A stretch of DNA of 64,000 nucleotides from Corynebacterium sp. 74A (GTDB taxonomy: Bacteria; Actinomycetota; Actinomycetes; Mycobacteriales; Mycobacteriaceae): contig NZ_PQMG01000006.1 of NCBI RefSeq assembly GCF_008930665.1, positions 62,001 through 126,000 on the forward strand, written 5' to 3'. Position numbers and translations under genes: made by a program. Shown piece after piece: positions 57,216 through 64,000 of this stretch. The notes under the pieces were generated by a model. That model was given only the letters and a program-made list of their open reading frames with translations. It did no database searches and was not told the origin of the DNA. The stretch's first letter is position 1; each line of letters begins with the position of its first letter.

Positions 57216-58025
57216 CTACTCGCGGGTCGCGCGCAAGCCTTCGCGCACATGGGCCACGAGGGCAGGAAGTGCGTCTTGGGCGGTGGCCTGGATGAACACA
57301 TCCACCTGCGGGGTCAGGTCGGTGGTTTGGGGTGAGATTTCCACCAGTTTCGCCCCCATCTGCTTGGCGATAATGGGCAGGGAGGCGGCGGGCTGCACGA
57401 TGCCTGAGGTGCCCACGATCACCACGAGATCGGCGGTGGCCATGCGTTCTTCGGCCTGCTGCCATTCTCGTTGGGGAAGCGGCTCGCCGAACCAGACGAC
57501 ACCGGGGCGAATAAGGTTGCCGCACCGCGAGCACGTCGGTGGGGTCAGTCGCGGGCTGGGCTGCTCGGGCAGTTCAGGGCGGCGCGCAGGGGCGCCACAC
57601 ATGCAGCAGCGGAACGCAAAGAGCGAGCCGTGGAGGTGAGTGGGCGTGCGGGAGTTGCCGCGTTCGTGCAAATCATCGATGTTTTGGGTGGTGACGTGCA
57701 CGTCCTGCAGCCGCTCCCACTCGCCAATGGCGAGGTGCCCAGCATGCGGATAGGCGCTCTGGGCCACGCGGGCCCGCCACAGGTACCAAGCCCACATGGG
57801 TTCGGGGTCGCGCGCCCACGCATCGATGGAGGCCATGGCCTGCGGGTCCACATGATCCCAGAGCCCCGATTCGGCCGAGCGATACACCTCCAAGCCGGAG
57901 TCGGCGCTCATTCCGGCGCCGCTGAATACCTCGATACGCTCGGAGTGCAGGGCGAGATCCCCGGCGATGGCGATACTGTCGTGGTCCATGCTGTCCATGC
58001 TGTCCGTGCTGTCCATAGTGTCCAT
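57216..58025 (-). CDS. Sir2-family NAD-dependent protein deacetylase (sirtuin)
   Basis: Removes acyl groups from lysines using NAD. 269 residues. Sirtuin motifs: VFSGAGMSADSGLEVYR, TTQNIDDLHERGN, HLHGSLF (catalytic His), a four-cysteine zinc site (CCMCGAP; CSRCGNLIRP), VVWFGEPLP, and IVGTSGIVQPA. The start ATG 58025 is 1 nt after the ArsA-like stop, so translation is coupled. The N-terminus is a run of Met-Asp-Ser repeats (MDTMDSTDSMDSMDHD) encoded by imperfect 9-nt DNA repeats. Last gene of the cstA operon. Confidence 0.93.
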   Translation of the reverse strand: MDTMDSTDSMDSMDHDSIAIAGDLALHSERIEVFSGAGMSADSGLEVYRSAESGLWDHVDPQAMASIDAWARDPEPMWAWYLWRARVAQSAYPHAGHLAIGEWERLQDVHVTTQNIDDLHERGNSRTPTHLHGSLFAFRCCMCGAPARRPELPEQPSPRLTPPTCSRCGNLIRPGVVWFGEPLPQREWQQAEERMATADLVVIVGTSGIVQPAASLPIIAKQMGAKLVEISPQTTDLTPQVDVFIQATAQDALPALVAHVREGLRATRE

Positions 58026-58026
58026 G

Positions 58027-58935
58027 CTAGAGAAGCGAGGCGACCTCGCTGGGGTCCGCGTCGAGCAGCAATGCTAAACGCTGCTGCGGTACGGCGAGGG
58101 CCTGCTCCAGGGTGGCGATATAGGCGGATTCCTGGGCGGCGCGCTGTGCCAAGAACTCTCCTTGATCGGTGGGCGAGCAGCGGTTGATATACACCCCGCC
58201 CACCCGCACCCCGAGGTGCTGCAAGGTGTGGTAGAGCTCGATGGATTCACTCACCGGCATCTTCTCGGGCAGGGTCACCAGCCCAAAGGAGGTGAGTTCT
58301 GGGTCTTGGATGAGCTCACGGAAACTGCTGAAAAGGTGCTTGCGGCGGGTGAGGATAGCGCGGATCTCGGCATCGCGGCTGCGCTCTTTCTCGCCGGAGA
58401 AGCCGCGGACAATCTCGCCGAATTTCTCGGACTGGCCGCGGCGTTTCAGCAGCCCCTCGGTCCACGCCCCGAGCAGCTCGGGCAGGGCGAGCAGCCGCGA
58501 GGTATGCCCGCTGGGGGCGGTGTCGATGACGATGTGGCTGAACTCCTCGCGCTGGTGGAGCGCCACATCGGCGATGCGCTCGAGCAGGGCCGCTTCGTGG
58601 GTGCCGGGCGAGGTACGCGCTAGGTTGAGGTGTTTGCGCACCTCGCCGTGGAGGCGCTCCGGCATCATCGTGCGCATGGTCTCTTCCACCTTGGCGATGT
58701 GCGCCTCGGCGGTGGCGCGCGGATCGAGTTCCATCGCGGACAGGGTGGGAGTCAGCGCGGTCGGGGAGTCGCTGAGGGTGGCGTCGAAAATGTGCCCGAT
58801 ATTGTGGGCTGGGTCGGTGGAGACCAACAGGGTGGGGGCGGCCTCGCTCAGACGCAGCGCGGTGGCCGCGGCGAGGGTGGTTTTGCCCACCCCGCCTTTG
58901 CCACCGAAGAAGATCACGGGGGTGTTTAGCAGCAT
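58027..58935 (-). CDS. ArsA/GET3-family ATPase
   Basis: 302-residue P-loop ATPase with the deviant Walker A FFGGKGGVGKTTLAAATALR, STDPAHNIGHIF (the A-loop D-P-A-H), IVIDTAPSGHTSRLLALPELL and a C-terminal YHTLQHLGVRVGGVYINR. Such single-domain ArsA homologues need not relate to arsenic; no arsB, arsC or arsD is nearby. Its ATG lies inside the last codons of the CC-star gene, and sir2 follows by one base, so these three genes are tightly coupled. A client-targeting role for the membrane transporter or small protein is inference. Confidence 0.9.
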   Translation of the reverse strand: MLLNTPVIFFGGKGGVGKTTLAAATALRLSEAAPTLLVSTDPAHNIGHIFDATLSDSPTALTPTLSAMELDPRATAEAHIAKVEETMRTMMPERLHGEVRKHLNLARTSPGTHEAALLERIADVALHQREEFSHIVIDTAPSGHTSRLLALPELLGAWTEGLLKRRGQSEKFGEIVRGFSGEKERSRDAEIRAILTRRKHLFSSFRELIQDPELTSFGLVTLPEKMPVSESIELYHTLQHLGVRVGGVYINRCSPTDQGEFLAQRAAQESAYIATLEQALAVPQQRLALLLDADPSEVASLL

Positions 58936-59204
58936 TGGATGTGCTCCACGGGTGAGTGCTCTAAGCCCATGCGGGTATGCCAGGCGTGAAAGTCCTCGTA
59001 GATGATGGGCAGCAGCTCGATGGTGTAGAAGCTCGCGGGATTATCAATGCCGAGAGCTTCGGAGAGCACCAGCATCATGAAGAGGTCATCTTCCTCTCGC
59101 TGTGCCTGGGCGAAGGTGGCGCGGTAGGGGGAGACATAAAACTCCTCCATGCCGCGGCTCACTTTCTTGAATGCGTCGAGAAGCTGTGCAGGCCAGGCCG
59201 TCAT
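58926..59204 (-). CDS. cory-CC-star type small protein
   Basis: 92 residues (MTAWPAQLLDAFKKVSRGME; later LMLVLSEALGIDNPASFYTI-like segment) ending HIQCC, two cysteines directly before the stop. I recognise the family that NCBI annotation calls cory-CC-star. The small YbdD/YjiX proteins next to CstA/BtsT in enterobacteria also end in Cys-Cys, as I recall, which suggests a shared accessory role. Here it lies 9 nt downstream of cstA and overlaps the ArsA-like start by 10 nt: the TGCTGCTAA that encodes Cys-Cys-stop carries the ATG of the next gene. Confidence 0.88.
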   Translation of the reverse strand: MTAWPAQLLDAFKKVSRGMEEFYVSPYRATFAQAQREEDDLFMMLVLSEALGIDNPASFYTIELLPIIYEDFHAWHTRMGLEHSPVEHIQCC

Positions 59205-59213
59205 GGTGCCCCG

Positions 59214-60926
59214 CTAGCTCCGGGTGGAGGAGGCGGCCAGCTCGGGGTAGTCCTCGGGGAAGGCCGCATCCGGTTCGCTGTGCTCGCGGGCGCGGCGCAC
59301 GGCGGAGAGTGCTTCCACGGAGACCCACAGGGCGCAGGCGAGGATGATGATATCGAGGGTGGCGAGCAGCCAGTTGGCGTCGGCGATGAAGGTCTTGAGC
59401 TGTACCACCAGCGCCCACACGGACATCACGAGCACGAAGAGCAGCGGGATTACCACCGGCCAGATCGGGCGGGAGAGGCGGGAGAGGATCACCGCGATGA
59501 TAGACATCGACAGCGCCGCCATGAGTTGGTTGGTGGTGCCGAATAGCGGCCAGATGAGCACGCCGCCGGAGCCATTGCTGCCGGTGGAGAAGGTGAGCGC
59601 CAAGCCCACGGTGACGGCGATGATGGTGGCCCAGATAGCGGAGACCTTGGCGCCGATGATGCCGCCGATTTCTTGGACCACGAAGCGCTGGAGGCGAATA
59701 CCGGAGTCCATAGTGGTGGCGGCGAAGAGCACCGCCATGGTGGCGAGGACGGTGGCAGACAGCGAGGTGGGCAAGCCGAGACCCTCGTTGATGATGGAGC
59801 TGCCGCCCTGCACGAAGGCACCGACGCCACCGGCGTTGAACTCGGTGTAGATCTCCTCCCAAGCCGCCAGGGTCTGAAAACCTGCGGTGGTGGCCACGAT
59901 CGCGCCGAGGGCGAGCAGGCCCTCGCCGACCGCGCCGAAGTAGCCCACGAAGCGTTCATCGGTTTCTTTGTCGATCTGCTTGGAGCTGGTGCCGGAGGCG
60001 ACGGTGCCGTGGAAGCCGGAAATCGCGCCGCAGGCGATGGTGACAAAGAGCAGCGGCACCATCGACGGGGTGCCCTCGGGCAGGGAGGTATTGACCATGG
60101 GGGCCACCACGGTGGGCGCGGTGAGCAGCGCGGAGACATAGAGAATGCCGAGGCCGATGAACAGCTGCAGCCCATTGATGTAGTCGCGCGGCTGCAGCAG
60201 CACCCACACCGGCAGCAGCGAGGCGATGCCGCCGTAGATGAACAGCAGCAGAATCCACACGGCCTCCGGGGCGAGCCCGAAGGTGGATTCGGGCAGGCTC
60301 ACGGGAACACGGTCGCCCAACACGATCAGCCCGTAGAGGGCCACGATGCCGACCAGCGATACCAGCGGCAGGTTCCACTTGAGCCGGTAAATGGCTTGCC
60401 CGATGAGCAGCGCCACCAGCAGTGCGCCCCAGGTGGGGATCACGGCGCTCGGGGTGGATACCAGCAGCCCGGCGATCACCACACCGAAGGCGGCGACCAC
60501 CATGAGCAGAAGCAGGAAGATGACCACGAGGAAGAGGTTGCGGCCGCGGTTGCCAATGTACTTGCCGGATAAGGTGCCAATGGATTGGCCTTTGTGCCGC
60601 GCGGAGGCCCACAGCACGCCGAAGTCGTGCATGCCGGCGATGAACACGGTGCCGATGGTGACCCACAGGAAGGCGGGCAGCCAGCCCCAGATCACGGCCA
60701 CGGCCGGGCCCACAATGGGAGCGGCACCTGCGACGGAGGTGAAGTGGTGGCCCCACAGCACGTACTTATTGGTGGGCACGAAGTCCACGCCGTCTTCGAG
60801 CTCATGCGCGGGGGTGGCGTAGTCCTTTTTGAGTTGGTACACCGTCGATGCCAAGTAGCGGGAGTACAACAGGTAGCCGCCGCTCATCATCGCTACACCG
60901 ATGAGGATGAGCCACAGTGAGTTCAT
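59214..60926 (-). CDS. cstA: CstA-family carbon starvation / pyruvate transporter
   Basis: 570-residue polytopic membrane protein, shorter than E. coli CstA. CstA motifs: GYLLYSRYLASTVYQL near the N-terminus, TNKYVLWGHHFTSVAGAAPIVGPAVAV, GMHDFGVLWASARHKGQSIG, ISGFHGTVASGTSSKQI and WPLFGTTNQLMAALSMSII. Family members import pyruvate and possibly peptides. First gene of the cstA/CC-star/ArsA/Sir2 operon. Start ATG 60926 (MNSLWLILIGVAMMSGGYLL). The gap to the next upstream gene (61062) is 135 nt. Confidence 0.93.
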   Translation of the reverse strand: MNSLWLILIGVAMMSGGYLLYSRYLASTVYQLKKDYATPAHELEDGVDFVPTNKYVLWGHHFTSVAGAAPIVGPAVAVIWGWLPAFLWVTIGTVFIAGMHDFGVLWASARHKGQSIGTLSGKYIGNRGRNLFLVVIFLLLLMVVAAFGVVIAGLLVSTPSAVIPTWGALLVALLIGQAIYRLKWNLPLVSLVGIVALYGLIVLGDRVPVSLPESTFGLAPEAVWILLLFIYGGIASLLPVWVLLQPRDYINGLQLFIGLGILYVSALLTAPTVVAPMVNTSLPEGTPSMVPLLFVTIACGAISGFHGTVASGTSSKQIDKETDERFVGYFGAVGEGLLALGAIVATTAGFQTLAAWEEIYTEFNAGGVGAFVQGGSSIINEGLGLPTSLSATVLATMAVLFAATTMDSGIRLQRFVVQEIGGIIGAKVSAIWATIIAVTVGLALTFSTGSNGSGGVLIWPLFGTTNQLMAALSMSIIAVILSRLSRPIWPVVIPLLFVLVMSVWALVVQLKTFIADANWLLATLDIIILACALWVSVEALSAVRRAREHSEPDAAFPEDYPELAASSTRS

Positions 60927-61061
60927 TTTTTCACCCCTAGAGTGTGATCGCTGAAGAGTATGTGCGTCTTAGTGTGTCACATCACGTGGGGGTGGGGGAG
61001 TGGAATGCCCGTGCTATGGCGGCTTATCGACGCCGCCCTCTGCCTAGAGCACCCGCTGCAG

Positions 61062-62141
61062 TCAGCGCAGCACCCAGGGCAGCCAGCCGGCGAGGAAGAG
61101 CACGGTGATGAGGCGCACGATCTGCATGGCAGCGACGATCTCGACGGCACCGGTTTCGGAGCCCAAGGCCAGGGCGGTTTCGAGACCGCCGGGATTGGTG
61201 GCGAGGAAGGCGTCGATGTAGTCCATGCCCATCCACTGCGCAATCACCCACGCCAGCCCAGCGCAGCCGCCAATGAGCACCGCAATCAACCCTAGGGTCA
61301 GGGGAAGCTGGTGGGAGAAGGAGCGCAGCGCTGCTACCGAGAGCCCACCGCCGGCCATCCAGCCGATGGAGACATAGGCGATATCGCGGGCGGCCTCGGG
61401 CAGGGCGAGGGAGTGCCAGGGGTCGAGCAGCAGCGCCACGATGATAGTGAGCAGCATGGGTCCGAGCACGCTCGCCGCGGGCAGGTGGAGAAGCCGTCCC
61501 ACGCGCCCGCCGCACACAACGATGATGCCGATGGCGAGAGCGCTCAGCCAGGTGAAGGGCTGCGCCTCGTGGTCGCTGGCGCTGCTACTGCCGCTGAGAT
61601 GAGCCCAGGCCACCACCAGCGGCATGATGATGGAGACGCTGAGGAGCCGGAGATACTGGGTGAGGGTGACATAGCGGAAGTCCGCGCCGAGGTCCTTGGC
61701 CAGCAGCGGCATGACGGAGGCGCCGCCAGCAAAGAGCGATAACACTCCGGTTTCCGGGGAGACCACGTGCGCGGGATCGCGTGGATCGGCGCCGGCGCGC
61801 TGGGCTTGGCGCAGGGAGCCACGCCACAAGAGCCAGCCGCCACCGAAGGCGAGCACCACGGTAAAACCCGCAGAGAGTAGCCCGGGTGCCACATAGCGCA
61901 GCAGCTCACCGGCGGGGGTGCGCACCAAGGGCAAGGCGGCGATGATCGCGATGAAGGACTTGGCCACGGTGATCAGGCGAGGATCCACGGTGAGTTCCTC
62001 GCCGTGGAGGATAGCCGAGCCGGCCGCGGCGATAATGGCGGCGAGAATCCATGCGGCAGGCACATGCAGCGCGCTCAACGCCACGCCCAGCACCAAAGAG
62101 AGCGGGACCACAATGGCCCATCGTGCCCACTGGGCGCGCAC
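61062..62141 (-). CDS. AbrB-family membrane protein (duplicated AbrB domain)
   Basis: About 359 residues, from GTG 62141 (MRAQWARWAIVVPLSLVLGV); AAAGGGG is spaced 8 nt from it. A GTG nine nt upstream is also open. It has about ten hydrophobic segments in two similar halves, with VLSLFAGGASVMPLLAKDLGAD and NPGGLETALALGSETGAVEIV, the two diagnostic motifs of the AbrB (ammonia monooxygenase-like) membrane family. Function unknown; distant to transporters. Divergent from the csoR gene 41 nt away, so it may share its regulation. Confidence 0.85.
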   Translation of the reverse strand: MRAQWARWAIVVPLSLVLGVALSALHVPAAWILAAIIAAAGSAILHGEELTVDPRLITVAKSFIAIIAALPLVRTPAGELLRYVAPGLLSAGFTVVLAFGGGWLLWRGSLRQAQRAGADPRDPAHVVSPETGVLSLFAGGASVMPLLAKDLGADFRYVTLTQYLRLLSVSIIMPLVVAWAHLSGSSSASDHEAQPFTWLSALAIGIIVVCGGRVGRLLHLPAASVLGPMLLTIIVALLLDPWHSLALPEAARDIAYVSIGWMAGGGLSVAALRSFSHQLPLTLGLIAVLIGGCAGLAWVIAQWMGMDYIDAFLATNPGGLETALALGSETGAVEIVAAMQIVRLITVLFLAGWLPWVLR

Positions 62142-62182
62142 TGGCCTCACCCCTTTCTTCTTACCGTTTTAGAATCAATCCT

Positions 62183-62464
62183 ATGAGCCACGGATACGAC
62201 AGCGACAAGCAACGCTACCTCGCGCGCCTGAAACGCATCGAAGGGCAAGTCCGTGGCATTCACCGCATGGTGGATGAGGACGAGTATTGCATCGATGTGC
62301 TCACCCAAATCCAGGCAGCTCGCGCCGCCCTCGACAATGTGGCGCTGAAGCTTCTCGACGATCACCTCTCGCACTGTGTGGTCACGGCAGCAGCCCACGG
62401 CGGCCAGGAGGCCGAGGATAAAATCGCGGAGGTATCGCGGGCCATTGCCCGACTCGTGAAGTAG
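62183..62464 (+). CDS. CsoR/DUF156-family metal or sulfur sensor repressor
   Basis: 93 residues from ATG 62183 (MSHGYDSDKQRYLARLKRIE), all-helical. The CsoR signature is complete: LKRIEGQVRGIHRMVDEDEYCIDVLTQ with Tyr35 and Cys36, then His61 and Cys65 in DDHLSHCV. That Cys-His-Cys set at the same positions is the Cu(I) site of mycobacterial CsoR; the persulfide sensor CstR lacks the His. Yet the next gene is a TSUP sulfur exporter, not a copper pump. Located 9 nt before that gene and divergent from the AbrB gene. Confidence 0.92.
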   Translation: MSHGYDSDKQRYLARLKRIEGQVRGIHRMVDEDEYCIDVLTQIQAARAALDNVALKLLDDHLSHCVVTAAAHGGQEAEDKIAEVSRAIARLVK

Positions 62465-62473
62465 GAGCCGCCC

Positions 62474-63256
62474 ATGTTGTCACTCGGACTAGGAGGATGG
62501 CTCGTCCTGCTGTGCGCTGCGTTCGCCGCCGGTTGGATTGACGCAGTGATCGGTGGTGGCGGGCTGGTACTCATCCCCGTGATTATGGCGGTGCTGCCCC
62601 AAGCCTCCCCCGTGGTGGCGCTAGCGACCAACAAGTGTGCGGCCTGTCTCGGCACCGGTTCAGCCGCAGTGTCTCTGTTGCGGAAGGTGCAGGTGGAGCG
62701 GCGCCGGCTGGTGACCTACATTCCGATCGCGGCCGCCAGTTCAGGCGCGGGGGCGCTGATTGCCAGCTCGCTGTCTAAAGCGGTGCTGCGCCCGATCGTC
62801 ATTGTGATGCTGGTGGTAGTGGGCGTGTTCGTGGTGTGCCGGCCAGACTTCGGTGAGCAGGCGCGGGAGCACAGCAGTAGGCGTCGAGAAGCGGTGGTGC
62901 TGGTCGCGGTTGGCGCGATCGCACTCTACGACGGCGTGTTCGGGCCCGGCACCGGAATGTTTCTGATCATGGTGTTTACGGCGGTGCTGGGACGGAATTT
63001 CCTGCAATCGGCGGTGCTGGCCAAGGTGGTGAACTGTGCCACCAACGCCGGCGCACTGGTGGTGTTCATTCTCGGAGGACATGTGTGGTGGACCATGGGC
63101 ATCGCCTTGGCGGTGATGAACGTGGCTGGGGCGCAGCTGGGGGCGCGCACCGTGCTCGCAGGAGGGACGAAACTCATCCGGATTGCGTTGTTGACGCTGG
63201 TAGTAGTGATGTCCTGCTATCTCAGCTACACCCAGATTTTTGGGGAGCCGTTTTAG
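62474..63256 (+). CDS. TSUP-family (TauE/SafE) transporter
   Basis: 260-residue membrane protein with about eight hydrophobic segments. TSUP pattern: AAGWIDAVIGGGGLVLIPVIM in the first repeat, ALATNKCAACLGTGSAAVSL, and in the second repeat VGAIALYDGVFGPGTGMFLIM and VVNCATNAGALVVFILGGHV. Members export sulfite, sulfoacetate or related anions. Nine nt after the CsoR-type gene, so probably in one operon regulated by it. Stop is adjacent to the stop of the convergent methyltransferase pseudogene. Confidence 0.9.
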   Translation: MLSLGLGGWLVLLCAAFAAGWIDAVIGGGGLVLIPVIMAVLPQASPVVALATNKCAACLGTGSAAVSLLRKVQVERRRLVTYIPIAAASSGAGALIASSLSKAVLRPIVIVMLVVVGVFVVCRPDFGEQAREHSSRRREAVVLVAVGAIALYDGVFGPGTGMFLIMVFTAVLGRNFLQSAVLAKVVNCATNAGALVVFILGGHVWWTMGIALAVMNVAGAQLGARTVLAGGTKLIRIALLTLVVVMSCYLSYTQIFGEPF

Positions 63257-64000
63257 CCGGCGGCAGATGGGTGTGGCTTGCGGGCAATGAGTTCGCCGTG
63301 CGGCACCATGAAATAGGCGCCGAGTTGACTGCCCCAGCGACGGAACGCATCGGCAATATCGTGTAATTCCTCCTCGCTGGCCCAGCCCTCGCGGAGAATC
63401 AGCGTGGAGAGTTGGGTGTTGCTGATGCGCTGCGCCCACGACTGAGACCACCAGGTGAGATCCTCGGGGTGCTGAATGGCCAGATCGCTGCGCCTATGCG
63501 GACCGGATGAATTCCTGCCTGCTCAGCCCAATACTTGAGCCGCACACCCGCGTCGGGATGACCGCCATTGTGGCGGGCAGCCAAAAGGTACAACTCGCGC
63601 CACCGCTCGAGTCGTGGATCGTGGGGCTACCAGCTAAAAGCGGTGTAATCAGCATCGCGCGCGGCAACAATGCCGTGAGGGCGGGTGACTCGCCACATGT
63701 GCTGTAGTACGAGCACAGGGTCGGCCACGTGCTGCAGCACCTGATGGGCATGAACAAGATCGAAAGAGTGTTCCGCATACGAAAGCTGGTGGGCGTCTTC
63801 TACCACCACCTCGACTGTGTTGATACCACGCTGCTCTAGGGTGCGGCGTCTCCACTCGGCAGCAGTATGATCAAGCTCAACCGCCACTACTCGTCCGGGA
63901 GCCACCGCGTAGGCAAGATCAGCGGTGATGGTGCCGGCGCCCGATCCAATGTCCAGCACATCCATGCCTGGGCGTAGCATGCCGAGCAGTGTCCCCGCTG
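63253..64000 (-). pseudogene. SAM-dependent methyltransferase, disrupted (partial at window edge)
   Basis: Minus-strand reading from the right edge: SAGTLLGMLRPGMDVLDIGS-like N-terminal part with the SAM motif DIGSGAGTITADLA, then VVAVELDHTA, down to DYTAFSW where an in-frame TAG lies at 63629-63627. The frame continues as PHDPRLERWRELYLLAARHNGG up to FSTP, after which a missing C in the C4 run at 63468-63465 shifts the frame; the next frame reads EDLTWWSQSWAQRIS to a stop at 63253. Restoring one base and the Tyr-like codon reconstructs a UbiE-type protein. The 5' end lies outside the window. Confidence 0.85.

Noticed and set aside
58027-58935. Arsenic resistance role for the ArsA-like ATPase
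   Set aside because: No arsB, arsC, arsD or acr3 gene nearby, and the operon partners point to a different role.

Overview
The window is a high-GC actinobacterial chromosome segment spanning the replication origin, most likely from a Corynebacterium. The case rests on gene order (rpmH, dnaA, dnaN, recF, dciA, gyrB, gyrA), the fhaA-fhaB-pstP-rodA-pbpA-pknA-pknB-crgA cell-envelope cluster, a cory-CC-star type protein, and frequent GTG or apparently leaderless starts. Species cannot be fixed from the sequence alone.

Layout. 1-4.1 kb (minus strand): the start of a probable parB, then parA, rsmG (with a parS-like site in its start region), yidC, yidD, rnpA and rpmH, all reading away from the origin. 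4.1-8.1 kb: dnaA flanked by two long gene-free stretches, each with a cluster of DnaA-box-like motifs. 8.1-17.4 kb: dnaN, recF, dciA, gyrB, a minus-strand conserved hypothetical, gyrA and a DUF3566 membrane protein. 17.5-22.5 kb: tRNA-Ile, tRNA-Ala, a PRC-barrel protein, the bifunctional NAD(P)HX repair enzyme, a Lys/Ala-rich membrane protein, a cyclophilin and a rhomboid protease. 22.5-22.9 kb: an unexpected third cluster of DnaA-box-like motifs. 23-33.3 kb (minus strand): crgA and the Ser/Thr kinase, phosphatase, FHA and peptidoglycan-synthesis operon. 33.7 kb: tRNA-Leu(CAG).

33.9-46.6 kb is a complete type I-E CRISPR-Cas locus (cas3, cas8e, cas11, cas7e, cas5e, cas6e, cas1e, cas2e) followed by an array I counted as 57 identical 28-nt repeats and 56 spacers. 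Two pairs of spacers are near-identical (28 of 33 positions), which suggests repeated sampling of related targets. One pair can be read as a DTSNVTNM peptide typical of DUF285/BspA repeats.

47.4-64 kb is an accessory metabolic region: a DinB/DUF664 protein, a secreted alpha/beta hydrolase, AMP nucleosidase, a flavin monooxygenase fused to an alpha/beta hydrolase, LuxS, a gamma-carbonic anhydrase, a ROK-like regulator, and a tightly coupled operon of CstA transporter, CC-ending small protein, ArsA-like ATPase and sirtuin. It ends with an AbrB-type membrane protein, a CsoR-family regulator with a TSUP exporter, and a decayed methyltransferase gene cut by the window edge.

The best candidates for something not well described are the cstA/CC-star/ArsA/Sir2 operon, the monooxygenase-hydrolase fusion with an altered Baeyer-Villiger motif, the remote DnaA-box cluster, and the paired spacers. 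All functional statements rest on motif recognition from memory; no database search was run.
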